Assembly: GCA_009926245.1 (NCBI GenBank)
Contig: RFPG01000075.1
Span: 1 to 6,540 of the forward strand
Reading direction: 5' to 3'
DNA: 6,540 nt
Source of the DNA: Sphingobacteriia bacterium
GTDB lineage: Bacteria > Bacteroidota > Bacteroidia > UBA7662
In this document: positions 1 through 6,266 of the stretch, in pieces
Layout: each line of letters opens with the position of its first letter
Position numbering within the stretch: the first letter of the stretch is position 1
Translations under genes and position numbers: made by a program
Notes under the pieces: model-generated
What the model was told of the DNA's origin: nothing
What the model saw: only the letters and a program-made list of their open reading frames with translations
The model's database searches: none

Positions 1-156
1 AAATCCAAATGGGGCTCCTGGGTGAACACTTCACGGCACCACAACCTGCATCATGCCCGATTTCAGGGAAATTACGGGTTGTATTTTTTGATATGGGATC
101 GCTGGATGGGTACCCTCAAGACAGTCCCAGAGGCCACGGCATCCAAGCTCTCCTAG
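1..156 (+). CDS. Sterol desaturase / fatty acid hydroxylase family protein, C-terminal end (5' end outside window)
   Basis: Frame 1 is open from the first base and gives 51 residues before a TAG at 154-156. The peptide contains HHNLHH (residues 13-18), then NYG (24-26), WDR (32-34) and GT (37-38). This matches the last histidine box and the following NYG...WDR..GT stretch of the fatty acid hydroxylase superfamily. Those are integral membrane di-iron enzymes that use O2 to hydroxylate or desaturate sterols, fatty acids or carotenoids. The last histidine box supplies iron ligands and lies on the cytoplasmic side. The substrate cannot be judged from this fragment. The gene runs towards the convergent tRNA-Asp. 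Its stop lies 19 bp before the tRNA terminator stem, which may also end this transcript, although no T-run follows the stem on the + strand. Family call is good; exact function is unknown. Confidence 0.8.
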   Translation, partial: KSKWGSWVNTSRHHNLHHARFQGNYGLYFLIWDRWMGTLKTVPEATASKLS

Positions 157-167
157 GAAAAGCCCTT

Positions 168-202
168 CAAAGCAAAAGCCCCGCCTCAGGGAGGCGGGGC
201 TT
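168..202 (-). terminator. Rho-independent terminator of tRNA-Asp
   Basis: A perfect 12-bp stem pairs 176-187 with 191-202 around a 3-nt loop (188-190). It is very GC-rich (GCCCCGCCTC arm). Read on the minus strand, the stem begins 3 nt after the tRNA 3' end and is followed by TTTTGCTTTG, a broken T-rich tail. This is a classical intrinsic terminator for the tRNA. On the + strand the hairpin is followed by GAGCGG, so it would be at best a weak terminator for the hydroxylase gene. Confidence 0.9.
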
Positions 203-205
203 GAG

Positions 206-279
206 CGGTCCGGACGGGACTCGAACCCGCGACCCCATGCGTGACAGGCATGTATTCTAACCGACTGAACTACCGAACC
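206..279 (-). tRNA. tRNA-Asp, anticodon GTC
   Basis: The minus strand folds into a complete 74-nt cloverleaf. The acceptor stem is GGTTCGG/CCGGACC with one G-U pair, followed by discriminator G. The D arm is GTTC/GAAT. The anticodon stem is CATGC/GCATG with loop CTGTCAC. The T arm is GCGGG-TTCGAGT-CCCGT. The anticodon GTC lies at 243-245 and reads the Asp codons GAC and GAU. The body closely resembles E. coli tRNA-Asp as I recall it. The 3' CCA is not encoded (CTC follows the discriminator), so it must be added by the CCA-adding nucleotidyltransferase. The gene is monocistronic, with its own promoter-like element upstream and a strong terminator 3 nt downstream. Confidence 0.97.
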
Positions 280-281
280 GG

Positions 282-298
282 GTTAAGTTTTGCTTAAC
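282..298 (-). other. Small hairpin in the tRNA-Asp 5' leader
   Basis: GTTAAG (282-287) and CTTAAC (293-298) form a 6-bp stem with a 5-nt loop. On the minus strand the stem ends 2 nt before the mature 5' end of the tRNA. It would therefore lie in the leader removed by RNase P. It may only help keep the leader from mispairing with the tRNA. No function is proven. Confidence 0.4.
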
Positions 299-304
299 GT
301 GGGG

Positions 305-312
305 CAAATATA
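305..312 (-). promoter_or_regulatory. Bacteroidota -7 element for tRNA-Asp
   Basis: The minus strand reads TATATTTG, an exact match to the Bacteroidota -7 consensus TAnnTTTG recognised by the primary sigma factor. Transcription would start a few bases downstream (around 300), giving a leader of about 20 nt before the tRNA at 279. I see no clear TTG at the expected -33 position. Confidence 0.65.
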
Positions 313-332
313 AGGAAAGAGAATTAGAATGC

Positions 333-340
333 TACATTTG
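333..340 (+). promoter_or_regulatory. Bacteroidota -7 element for typA
   Basis: TACATTTG matches the TAnnTTTG consensus exactly and is followed by CGGCGCC. It predicts a start around 344 and a 5' leader of about 20 nt before the typA ATG at 366. No clear -33 TTG is present. Its upstream half would overlap the divergent tRNA -7 element at 305-312, so the two promoters may compete. Confidence 0.65.
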
Positions 341-365
341 CGGCGCCTTTAAGGCTTGAACTTTT

Positions 366-2174
366 ATGACAACCTCCCAAGACACCCCCTTACGCAACAT
401 CGCCATCATCGCCCACGTTGACCATGGCAAAACCACCATGGTCGATAAGATCATGCAATTCACTCGCTTGTTCAAACCGCATCAGGAGGTGGGGGAACTG
501 GTCTTGGACAACAACGACCTGGAAAGGGAACGGGGCATTACCATTTTTTCAAAAAACGTATCGGTTGAATACAAGGGCATCAAAATCAACATCATAGATA
601 CACCCGGTCACTCCGACTTTGGGGGTGAAGTGGAGCGCGTTCTCAAGATGGCCGACGGAGTTTTGTTGCTGGTGGATGCCTTTGAAGGTCCCATGCCGCA
701 GACCCGTTTTGTTTTGAGCAAGGCTCTGGAATTGGGTTTGCATCCCATTGTGGTCATTAACAAGGTGGACAAGGAAAATTGCCGCCCTGACGAGGTCCAC
801 GACGCGGTTTTCGAATTGTTTTTTAACCTGGGGGCCAACGAACAGCAATTGGATTTTACGACGGTTTACGGTTCTTCCAAACAGGGTTGGATGGGGAATG
901 ATTGGAAAACGATCGGTCAGGACTTTGCGCCTTTGATGGATGCCATCCTCGCCCATGTCCCTGCTCCATTGCCACGTCCAGGGACCTTGCAAATGCAGAT
1001 TACCTCGCTGGATTACTCTTCTTTTGTCGGCCGTATCGCCATTGGTCGGGTTCATCGGGGGGCCATTCGGGAAGGTCAACCCTTGGTTCTGTTGACGGCC
1101 GATGGCCAAAGCAAACGGGGCAAAGTCAAGGAGCTTTATGTTTTTGAGGGGCTAGGCCGTCGCAAGGTGGAGCGGGTGGAGGCCGGGGATTTGTGTGCCG
1201 TGGTTGGTTTGGATGACTTTCAAATTGGGGATACACTCTGTGATTTGGATGCGCCGGAGGCCCTGCCGGCCATCAAAGTGGACGAACCTACCTTGAGCAT
1301 GATGTTCACCATTAACAATTCCCCGTTTTTTGGACAGGAAGGCAAAATGGTAACATCCAGACACTTACGTGATCGACTCTACAAAGAAACCGAAAAAAAC
1401 CTAGCTCTGAGGGTCGAGGATACTGGCTCGCCAGATTCATACCTGGTCTACGGTCGGGGTATTTTGCATTTATCGATTTTGATCGAAACCATGCGCCGTG
1501 AGGGTTACGAACTGCAGGTGGGACAGCCTACCGTGGTGATTCGGCTGGTGGACGGTGCCAAACATGAGCCATTTGAGCAGTTGGTGGTGGATGTTCCCGA
1601 AGAATTTTCGGGTAAAATCATCGAAGCGGTCACCATGCGTCGGGGTGAGATGCTGGTGATGGAGCCCAAAGGGGATTGGATTCACCTGGAATTTGAAATG
1701 CCAGCCCGTGCCCTGATGGGTTTGCGTTCCCAGATGTTGACTTTGTCCCAAGGGGAGGCTATTTCAGCCCATCGATTCTTGGAATTTAGGCCTTGGAAAG
1801 GGGTGATCCCTGGCCGGATCAATGGTTCCTTGGTGTCTATGGAGACGGGACCAGCGACGGCCTACAGCATGGATAAATTGCAAGACCGCGGGGTCTTTTT
1901 TGTGGAACCAGGTGAAAGCCTTTACGAGGGCATGGTTGTTGGGGAGCATATCCGTCCCGGTGATTTGGTAGTTAACCTGGTCAAAGGCAAGCAGCTAACC
2001 AACATGCGGGCCGCCGGCAAGGACGACAATTCCCGGATTGCCCCGCCCAAGCGTTTCTCCTTGGAGGAGGCCATGGAATACATTCAGGAAGACGAGTGGA
2101 TAGAAATCACGCCCAAATCCATGCGGATGCGGAAAATCCACCTCAAAGAACAGGACCGGAAGCGCAAGGGCTAA
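366..2174 (+). CDS. typA: Translational GTPase TypA/BipA
   Basis: The 602-residue protein has the usual length for this EF-G-like GTPase, which binds the ribosome and is known for roles in 50S assembly, cold growth and stress adaptation. The GTPase domain spans about residues 10-200: P-loop AHVDHGKTT (16-24), switch I RERGITI (54-60), G3 DTPGH (78-82), G4 NKVD (132-135) and G5 GSSK (169-172). A beta-barrel domain II follows (about 205-290), then the EF-G-like domains, then the BipA-specific C-terminal domain with VKGKQL, RAAGKDDN and a KRFSLEEAMEYI-like segment. The start is well fixed: a TGA at 357-359 lies in frame just upstream, and the N-terminus fits the family. There is only a weak AAGG at 351-354 and no real Shine-Dalgarno site. 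The stop overlaps that of the convergent cmk. No defect is visible. Confidence 0.97.
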   Translation: MTTSQDTPLRNIAIIAHVDHGKTTMVDKIMQFTRLFKPHQEVGELVLDNNDLERERGITIFSKNVSVEYKGIKINIIDTPGHSDFGGEVERVLKMADGVLLLVDAFEGPMPQTRFVLSKALELGLHPIVVINKVDKENCRPDEVHDAVFELFFNLGANEQQLDFTTVYGSSKQGWMGNDWKTIGQDFAPLMDAILAHVPAPLPRPGTLQMQITSLDYSSFVGRIAIGRVHRGAIREGQPLVLLTADGQSKRGKVKELYVFEGLGRRKVERVEAGDLCAVVGLDDFQIGDTLCDLDAPEALPAIKVDEPTLSMMFTINNSPFFGQEGKMVTSRHLRDRLYKETEKNLALRVEDTGSPDSYLVYGRGILHLSILIETMRREGYELQVGQPTVVIRLVDGAKHEPFEQLVVDVPEEFSGKIIEAVTMRRGEMLVMEPKGDWIHLEFEMPARALMGLRSQMLTLSQGEAISAHRFLEFRPWKGVIPGRINGSLVSMETGPATAYSMDKLQDRGVFFVEPGESLYEGMVVGEHIRPGDLVVNLVKGKQLTNMRAAGKDDNSRIAPPKRFSLEEAMEYIQEDEWIEITPKSMRMRKIHLKEQDRKRKG

Positions 2175-2185
2175 ATCCCTCCGCG
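2163..2185. other. Imperfect hairpin over the shared typA/cmk stop codons
   Basis: AGGG (2167-2170) pairs with CCCT (2177-2180) around loop CTAAAT. After a small internal loop, CGC (2163-2165) pairs with GCG (2183-2185). The loop holds both stop codons. No T-run follows on either strand, so it is not a standard intrinsic terminator. It may mark the 3' ends of both transcripts or be chance. Confidence 0.25.
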
Positions 2186-2848
2186 TTCCTTCACCCATTT
2201 TAGGGCCCAGGCCAGTTGCTCTTCGCGGCCTAGGTTGCTGTTATCCAAGTCAATGGCATCCTCTGCACGCCTGAGGGGTGCAAAATCCCGGTTGGAATCA
2301 ATCAGGTCTCTTTGGGCCTGGTTCTCAAGAATTTCATCGAAGGTCCAGGAAGTATCGCCGGAGGCGATTAATTCAGCTTGTCGCCGTTGGGCCCGGACTT
2401 CGGGGCGGGCGGTTACAAAAAATTTGAGGTCTGCCTGTGGAAAAACATGGGTCCCAATGTCTCGTCCGTCCATCGTGAGACCGGTCCCGTCGGCATAGGA
2501 ACGTTGAAGAGCCACCAGGGCACGCCGGACGCTGGGCAGGGTTGAAACGGGGCTGACCGCGGCGTTGACAGCCTTGGAGCGCAGTTCCGAAACCAAGGTC
2601 AATCCATTGAGCACGAGGTGATTGATGCCACCTGTAGCAACAAATTTCAAATCCAGGTCTCCCAGCATTTGATCAAGGGCAGCGGATTCGGCAGGTGGCA
2701 AACCGAGTTCCAACATTTGGTAGGTCACAGCCCGATACATGGCCCCCGAATCGATGTAGCGATACCCCAAGGCCTGGGCCAAATCCCGGGCCAAGGTGCT
2801 CTTGCCACAAGAGGCAAACCCATCTACTGCAATGACAAGGGCTTTCAC
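2171..2848 (-). CDS. cmk: Cytidylate kinase (CMP/dCMP kinase)
   Basis: The 225-residue protein transfers phosphate from ATP to CMP or dCMP, giving CDP/dCDP for RNA, DNA and lipid precursor supply in the cytoplasm. The length fits the bacterial family. Visible motifs are the P-loop GFASCGKST (10-18), the CMP-binding DSGAMYRAVT segment (33-42), MDGRDIGTHVFP (126-137, strongly typical of Cmk), the lid region with RAQRR (152-156), and a C-terminal NRDFAPLRRAEDA segment followed by DLDNS. Translation must start at GTG (2846-2848): a TAA lies in frame 12 nt upstream, and the P-loop begins only 10 residues in. The gene runs tail-to-tail into typA and head-to-head with the helicase gene, so it is probably transcribed alone. 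No active-site residue appears to be missing. Confidence 0.96.
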   Translation of the reverse strand: MKALVIAVDGFASCGKSTLARDLAQALGYRYIDSGAMYRAVTYQMLELGLPPAESAALDQMLGDLDLKFVATGGINHLVLNGLTLVSELRSKAVNAAVSPVSTLPSVRRALVALQRSYADGTGLTMDGRDIGTHVFPQADLKFFVTARPEVRAQRRQAELIASGDTSWTFDEILENQAQRDLIDSNRDFAPLRRAEDAIDLDNSNLGREEQLAWALKWVKERGGI

Positions 2849-2852
2849 CCTG

Positions 2853-2860
2853 CAATATTA
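2853..2860 (-). promoter_or_regulatory. Candidate -7 element for cmk
   Basis: The minus strand reads TAATATTG, one mismatch from TAnnTTTG. Only 4 nt separate it from the cmk GTG start, so transcription from it would begin at or next to the start codon, giving a leaderless mRNA. No -33 TTG is clear. A promoter further inside the helicase gene cannot be excluded. Confidence 0.35.
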
Positions 2861-2863
2861 GCG

Positions 2864-2871
2864 TACCTTTG
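2864..2871 (+). promoter_or_regulatory. Bacteroidota -7 element for the DEAD-box helicase gene
   Basis: TACCTTTG matches TAnnTTTG exactly and is followed by CGCCCTC and the ATG at 2879. The predicted transcription start lies about 4 nt before the start codon, so the mRNA would be leaderless or nearly so. The -33 region falls on the first codons of cmk and has no clear TTG. Confidence 0.55.
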
Positions 2872-2878
2872 CGCCCTC

Positions 2879-4591
2879 ATGAACGAAAATATACCGGGCT
2901 TTGCCGACCTGGGTCTTGATCCGGGTTTGTTACTCGGAGTACAGGACCTCGGCTTTGAAAAGCCCACGCCTATTCAGGCCCAGACCATTCCTATTCTTCT
3001 ATCGGGTGACCACGACTTGTTCGGCCTTGCCCAAACAGGTTCCGGCAAAACAGCTGCCTTTGGCCTACCGCTTTTGCAACACTTGGATCTCCAGGCCCGC
3101 GGTGTTCAGGCCTTGGTCTTGAGTCCAACCCGGGAGCTCTGTGTCCAAATCTCCAACGATCTCGAAAAATTCGCTGCCAGAACCGAAGGGATTCGGATTC
3201 TAGCGGTCTACGGGGGGGCAGGGATCCAGGCTCAAATCAGCCGTCTCCGTTCGGGTGTTCAGGTGGTGGTCGCTACCCCGGGTCGTCTCATGGACCTCAT
3301 GGAGCGCAAGGCCTTGGACCTAAGCGTGGTTCAAACCCTGGTGCTGGACGAGGCCGACGAGATGCTCGACATGGGATTCCGCGATGACCTGGATTATATC
3401 CTAACCCATGCGGCGGGTCGTCGCCGGACTTGGCTTTTTTCAGCCACCATGCCGGCCGAAATCAAAAAGATGGCGGATCGTTTCCTCAAAGATCCCCAAA
3501 CCCTACGTTCCGATTCGCAATCAGCGGCCCCTTCCCAACTGGAGCATTGGTCGTTTCAGGTACCCTTCGCCCGCAAATACGAAGCCCTCAAGCGGCTCAT
3601 TGATGCGCATCCAGAGATGTACGGCATTGTTTTTACCCGTACCAAGGCCGAAGCCCAGGAATTGACCGAAAAACTCATTCGGGAGGGGTACGATTTGGAG
3701 GCACTCCACGGGGACTTGTCCCAGGCGCAGCGGGACAAAGTCATGGCCCGCTTTCGGGAGCGCTCCCTTCAATTAATGGTAGCGACGGACGTCGCGGCCA
3801 GAGGCATCGATGTCAAGGATATTACCCACGTAGTTCATTACTCGATACCCGAAGACTCGGAGGTTTATACGCATCGCAGCGGTCGGACTGCCAGAGCCGG
3901 CAAGGCAGGGGTTTCGATGGTGATTCTGGGGCCCAAGGATACCTTCAGGCTCAAACAAATCGAAAAGCAGGCCAAAGTCCGCTTTCAAGTGGGGACCATT
4001 CCCTCCGGAACTGCCATCGCGGAGGTGAAGCTTCGGCATTTTTTTGGCAAAATCGCTGCTTCGGAGCCTCGCATAGATCGCATTGGCGAACTCCTTCAAG
4101 GTCTTCAGCCCATGTTGGACGGGATGGATCGCGATACCCTCATCCAGAAATTGGTTTGGATGGAGTTTGAGCGCTTGTTCCGCTATTACGCCCTCCAGAA
4201 CGATGCCGATATGCAGGGTCGTCAGACCATGGGTGAGATGCCCGCAGGACGTGGTCATTCGGATCGCGAAGACCAACCGGGTTTGCAAGTCAATTTGGGA
4301 ACGCGGGATGGTTTTTACAAGGCCAGCATGTTGCAGTTTTTGTTGGACCATTCTGGTCTGCAAAAGGCCGATTTGGGCAAAATCATTTTGGGCGACTCCT
4401 GGACCACGGTGGAAGCCGAACAAGAATCCTTGGATCAAATTCGATCCACCTTTGACGGGGCTCGTTTTCGGGGTAGGGCTATTCGCGTGACGGCCCACCA
4501 AGGGGGTCGAAGCAAGGAGAGGCCGGCCTACGCGGGTCCTCGGAATGGTGGCAAAAGCCGCCCGCCCTTTAAACGAGATTATAATCGTTAA
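2879..4591 (+). CDS. DEAD-box ATP-dependent RNA helicase with C-terminal DbpA-type RNA-binding domain
   Basis: The 570-residue protein unwinds RNA with ATP. Domain 1 has a Q-motif (GFEKPTPIQ, 25-33), motif I AQTGSGKT (51-58), Ia PTREL (83-87), Ib TPGR (133-136), II DEAD (157-160) and III SAT (188-190). Domain 2 has motif IV-like IVFTRTK (250-256), V ATDVAARGID (302-311) and VI HRSGRTAR (332-339). A linker (about 375-465) leads to a DbpA-like RRM fold (about 469-538, starting LQVNLGTRDGFY), then a basic Gly/Arg/Lys-rich tail (541-570). In DbpA this domain binds 23S rRNA hairpin 92, so a role in 50S assembly is likely; a DeaD/CsdA-like role in RNA turnover is the alternative. The frame stays open upstream to 2618, but that part is antisense to cmk, and the ATG at 2879 sits at the family's normal N-terminus. 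Residue numbers use this start. Confidence 0.93.
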   Translation: MNENIPGFADLGLDPGLLLGVQDLGFEKPTPIQAQTIPILLSGDHDLFGLAQTGSGKTAAFGLPLLQHLDLQARGVQALVLSPTRELCVQISNDLEKFAARTEGIRILAVYGGAGIQAQISRLRSGVQVVVATPGRLMDLMERKALDLSVVQTLVLDEADEMLDMGFRDDLDYILTHAAGRRRTWLFSATMPAEIKKMADRFLKDPQTLRSDSQSAAPSQLEHWSFQVPFARKYEALKRLIDAHPEMYGIVFTRTKAEAQELTEKLIREGYDLEALHGDLSQAQRDKVMARFRERSLQLMVATDVAARGIDVKDITHVVHYSIPEDSEVYTHRSGRTARAGKAGVSMVILGPKDTFRLKQIEKQAKVRFQVGTIPSGTAIAEVKLRHFFGKIAASEPRIDRIGELLQGLQPMLDGMDRDTLIQKLVWMEFERLFRYYALQNDADMQGRQTMGEMPAGRGHSDREDQPGLQVNLGTRDGFYKASMLQFLLDHSGLQKADLGKIILGDSWTTVEAEQESLDQIRSTFDGARFRGRAIRVTAHQGGRSKERPAYAGPRNGGKSRPPFKRDYNR

Positions 4592-4634
4592 CGTTAATTT
4601 AACATACTGATTATCAAATTCATATAGCCACATT

Positions 4635-4667
4635 GTAAAAAGCAAGTTTTTTCACTTCTTTTTTTTT
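4635..4667 (+). terminator. Possible weak terminator after the helicase gene
   Basis: An A/T-only stem (A5 at 4637-4641 with T5 at 4647-4651, loop GCAAG) is followed within 10 nt by a run of nine T (4659-4667). The T-run is convincing, but the stem lacks GC pairs, so intrinsic termination would be weak. It lies 43 nt after the helicase stop codon. No better terminator is visible in the gap. Confidence 0.3.
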
Positions 4668-4717
4668 ACACGCTAATCCCCAAAATTTTCGCTTCGTAGT
4701 CAAGTATTTAGGTTATT

Positions 4718-4735
4718 CGACCTTTTTTTTGGTCG
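4718..4735 (+). other. Hairpin CGACC-T8-GGTCG upstream of dnaA
   Basis: CGACC (4718-4722) and GGTCG (4731-4735) form a perfect 5-bp stem whose loop is exactly eight T. No T-run follows, so it is not a normal terminator on the + strand. As DNA it is a short inverted repeat 72 bp before the dnaA start and could be a protein-binding site. Its function is unknown. Confidence 0.35.
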
Positions 4736-4776
4736 GAAGGGTTTTGAAATAGCAGCAGGATTTAAGAAATTCGTAC

Positions 4777-4784
4777 AACCTTTG
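4777..4784 (+). promoter_or_regulatory. Candidate -7 element for dnaA
   Basis: AACCTTTG differs from TAnnTTTG only at the first base and is followed by CGCG. The 10-mer ACCTTTGCGC (4778-4787) also occurs at the helicase promoter (2865-2874). Transcription would begin around 4788, giving a leader of about 20 nt before the ATG at 4808. No good -33 TTG is found at the usual spacing. Confidence 0.45.
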
Positions 4785-4807
4785 CGCGACCTTATTAGTA
4801 GCGAATC

Positions 4808-6250
4808 ATGGCGGAGAAAGAAAACAAAACAGCAGAAAACGTTTGGGCCGAGTGCCTTGAAATCATCCGGGACAATATCAGTCTCCAGAGTTTCAAGACC
4901 TGGTTTGAACCGGTGATGCCTAGCAAATTGGCTGGGGAGGTTTTGACCATACAGGTTCCTTCTCAGTTTTTTTACGAATGGCTGGAAGAGCATTATGTAA
5001 ATCTGCTTCACAAGACCATCAAGCGGGCCCTAGGTCCCAACGGTCGATTGGAATACGCCGTGGTCATGGAAAACAGTGCCGGGGAAACCAGGCCTTATAC
5101 CATCCAAATGCCGGGTGGTTCGGTGAAACAGGCCGGCACCGAAGTGTCCATGCCGGTCAATATTGGACAGACCATCAAGAATCCTTTTGTGATTCCGGGC
5201 CTCAAAAAAATTCAAGTAGAGTCCCAACTCAACCCCCGTTATCGTTTTGATTCCTTTGTGGAGGGCGATTGCAATCGATTGGCCCGTTCAGCAGGCTTGG
5301 CGGTCGCAGCCAAACCCGGTGCTACATCGTTCAATCCTCTCATGCTTTATGGTTCAACCGGGCTTGGAAAAACGCATTTGGCCCAAGCCATCGGCAACCA
5401 AGTCCGTCAATTGTTTCCGGCCAAGACCGTCTTGTATGTAAGTTCCGAGAAATTCACGCAGCAGTTTGTGGATGCTATCAAGAACCAATCCGCCAACGAT
5501 TTTGTGCATTTCTATCAAATGATGGATGTTTTGATTCTGGATGATGTCCACAACCTGGCCAATAAAGAGAAAACCCAGGATGTATTCTTCCATATTTTCA
5601 ATCACCTTCACCAAAACGGAAAACAGCTCATTTTAACCAGCGATCGAGCCCCCAAGGATTTACGAGGGATGGAGGATCGACTCCTGTCCCGCTTCAAATG
5701 GGGACTATCCACCGATCTGCAGGCTCCGGATTTTGAAACACGTTTGGCCATCCTCCAAAGCAAAATGTACGCCGATGGGATCGAATTGCCCTTGGAGGTC
5801 GTCGAATTTATTGCACACAATATCCATAGCAACATCCGTGAATTGGAAGGGGCTTTGACCTCGCTGATGGCCTATACCACGTTGAGCCATCGTCAAGCCG
5901 ATCTGGAATTGGCCAGAAATGTCATCAAGAATTTCACACGTCATACCCAGACCGAAATTTCGATCGATTCCATTCAGTCCATGGTCTGCGAATATTTTGA
6001 CCTACCGGTCGATTTGTTAAGGGCGAGTACCCGAAAGCGCGAAGTCGTTCAGGCCCGTCAGATTTCCATGTATTTCGCCAAAAAATTGACCAAATACAGC
6101 CTCAAGGCTATAGGGGAATATTTTGGCGGCCGGGACCACTCCACGGTGATCCATTCCTGCCAAACCGTGGAAGACTTGATGGAAACCGATCGCCGATTCC
6201 GCGGCTTTGTGGATGACATTCAGAAGAGGATCAAATCCTCGACGGTCTGA
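4808..6250 (+). CDS. dnaA: Chromosomal replication initiator protein DnaA
   Basis: The 480-residue AAA+ ATPase binds and opens the chromosomal origin and helps load the replicative helicase. Domain I (about 1-85) has the usual WxxCLEIIRDNI...FKTWFEP pattern, which mediates self-assembly and DnaB contact. A short variable linker (about 88-140) leads to the ATPase domain: Walker A GSTGLGKTH (182-190), Walker B LILDDVH (242-248), sensor 1 LTSDR (276-280) and RLLSRF (291-296, arginine-finger region). DNA-binding domain IV (about 385-480) ends with the signature GGRDHSTVIH (440-449), which reads DnaA boxes. An in-frame TAG at 4799-4801 fixes the ATG at 4808 as the first start. It lacks a clear Shine-Dalgarno site, as is usual in Bacteroidota. 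hisS follows 16 bp downstream on the same strand. Confidence 0.98.
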   Translation: MAEKENKTAENVWAECLEIIRDNISLQSFKTWFEPVMPSKLAGEVLTIQVPSQFFYEWLEEHYVNLLHKTIKRALGPNGRLEYAVVMENSAGETRPYTIQMPGGSVKQAGTEVSMPVNIGQTIKNPFVIPGLKKIQVESQLNPRYRFDSFVEGDCNRLARSAGLAVAAKPGATSFNPLMLYGSTGLGKTHLAQAIGNQVRQLFPAKTVLYVSSEKFTQQFVDAIKNQSANDFVHFYQMMDVLILDDVHNLANKEKTQDVFFHIFNHLHQNGKQLILTSDRAPKDLRGMEDRLLSRFKWGLSTDLQAPDFETRLAILQSKMYADGIELPLEVVEFIAHNIHSNIRELEGALTSLMAYTTLSHRQADLELARNVIKNFTRHTQTEISIDSIQSMVCEYFDLPVDLLRASTRKREVVQARQISMYFAKKLTKYSLKAIGEYFGGRDHSTVIHSCQTVEDLMETDRRFRGFVDDIQKRIKSSTV

Positions 6251-6266
6251 TTCTATTTTAGGGTCC

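Larger units (their letters stand above)
4592..4807. other. AT-rich non-coding region upstream of dnaA
   Basis: This 216-bp gap holds no credible gene. It is visibly richer in A+T than its surroundings and contains T-runs of 6 (4647-4652), 9 (4659-4667) and 8 (4723-4730). It should carry the 3' end of the helicase mRNA and the dnaA promoter. I searched both strands by eye for DnaA boxes (TTATNCACA). The nearest, TTTTACACG at 4664-4672, has two mismatches, so oriC is not supported here. Confidence 0.6.

Noticed and set aside
9..260. An 83-codon open frame on the + strand starting with ATG
   Set aside because: It runs through the tRNA terminator and most of tRNA-Asp, and the overlapping frame 1 encodes a recognisable hydroxylase C-terminus.
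549..1109. A 186-codon open frame on the minus strand opposite typA
   Set aside because: It is fully antisense to the conserved TypA GTPase domain and has no recognisable features.
2618..2878. An N-terminal extension of 87 residues on the DEAD-box helicase
   Set aside because: This part is antisense to cmk, shows no helicase-like sequence, and the ATG at 2879 gives the normal family N-terminus.
3773..4645. A 290-codon open frame on the minus strand opposite the helicase gene
   Set aside because: The translation shows no recognisable domain and looks like a shadow of the GC-biased helicase coding strand, which has clear family motifs.
4592..4807. Chromosomal origin (oriC) in the AT-rich gap before dnaA
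   Set aside because: No DnaA box within one mismatch of TTATNCACA is visible on either strand, and there is no cluster or array of 13-mer-like repeats.
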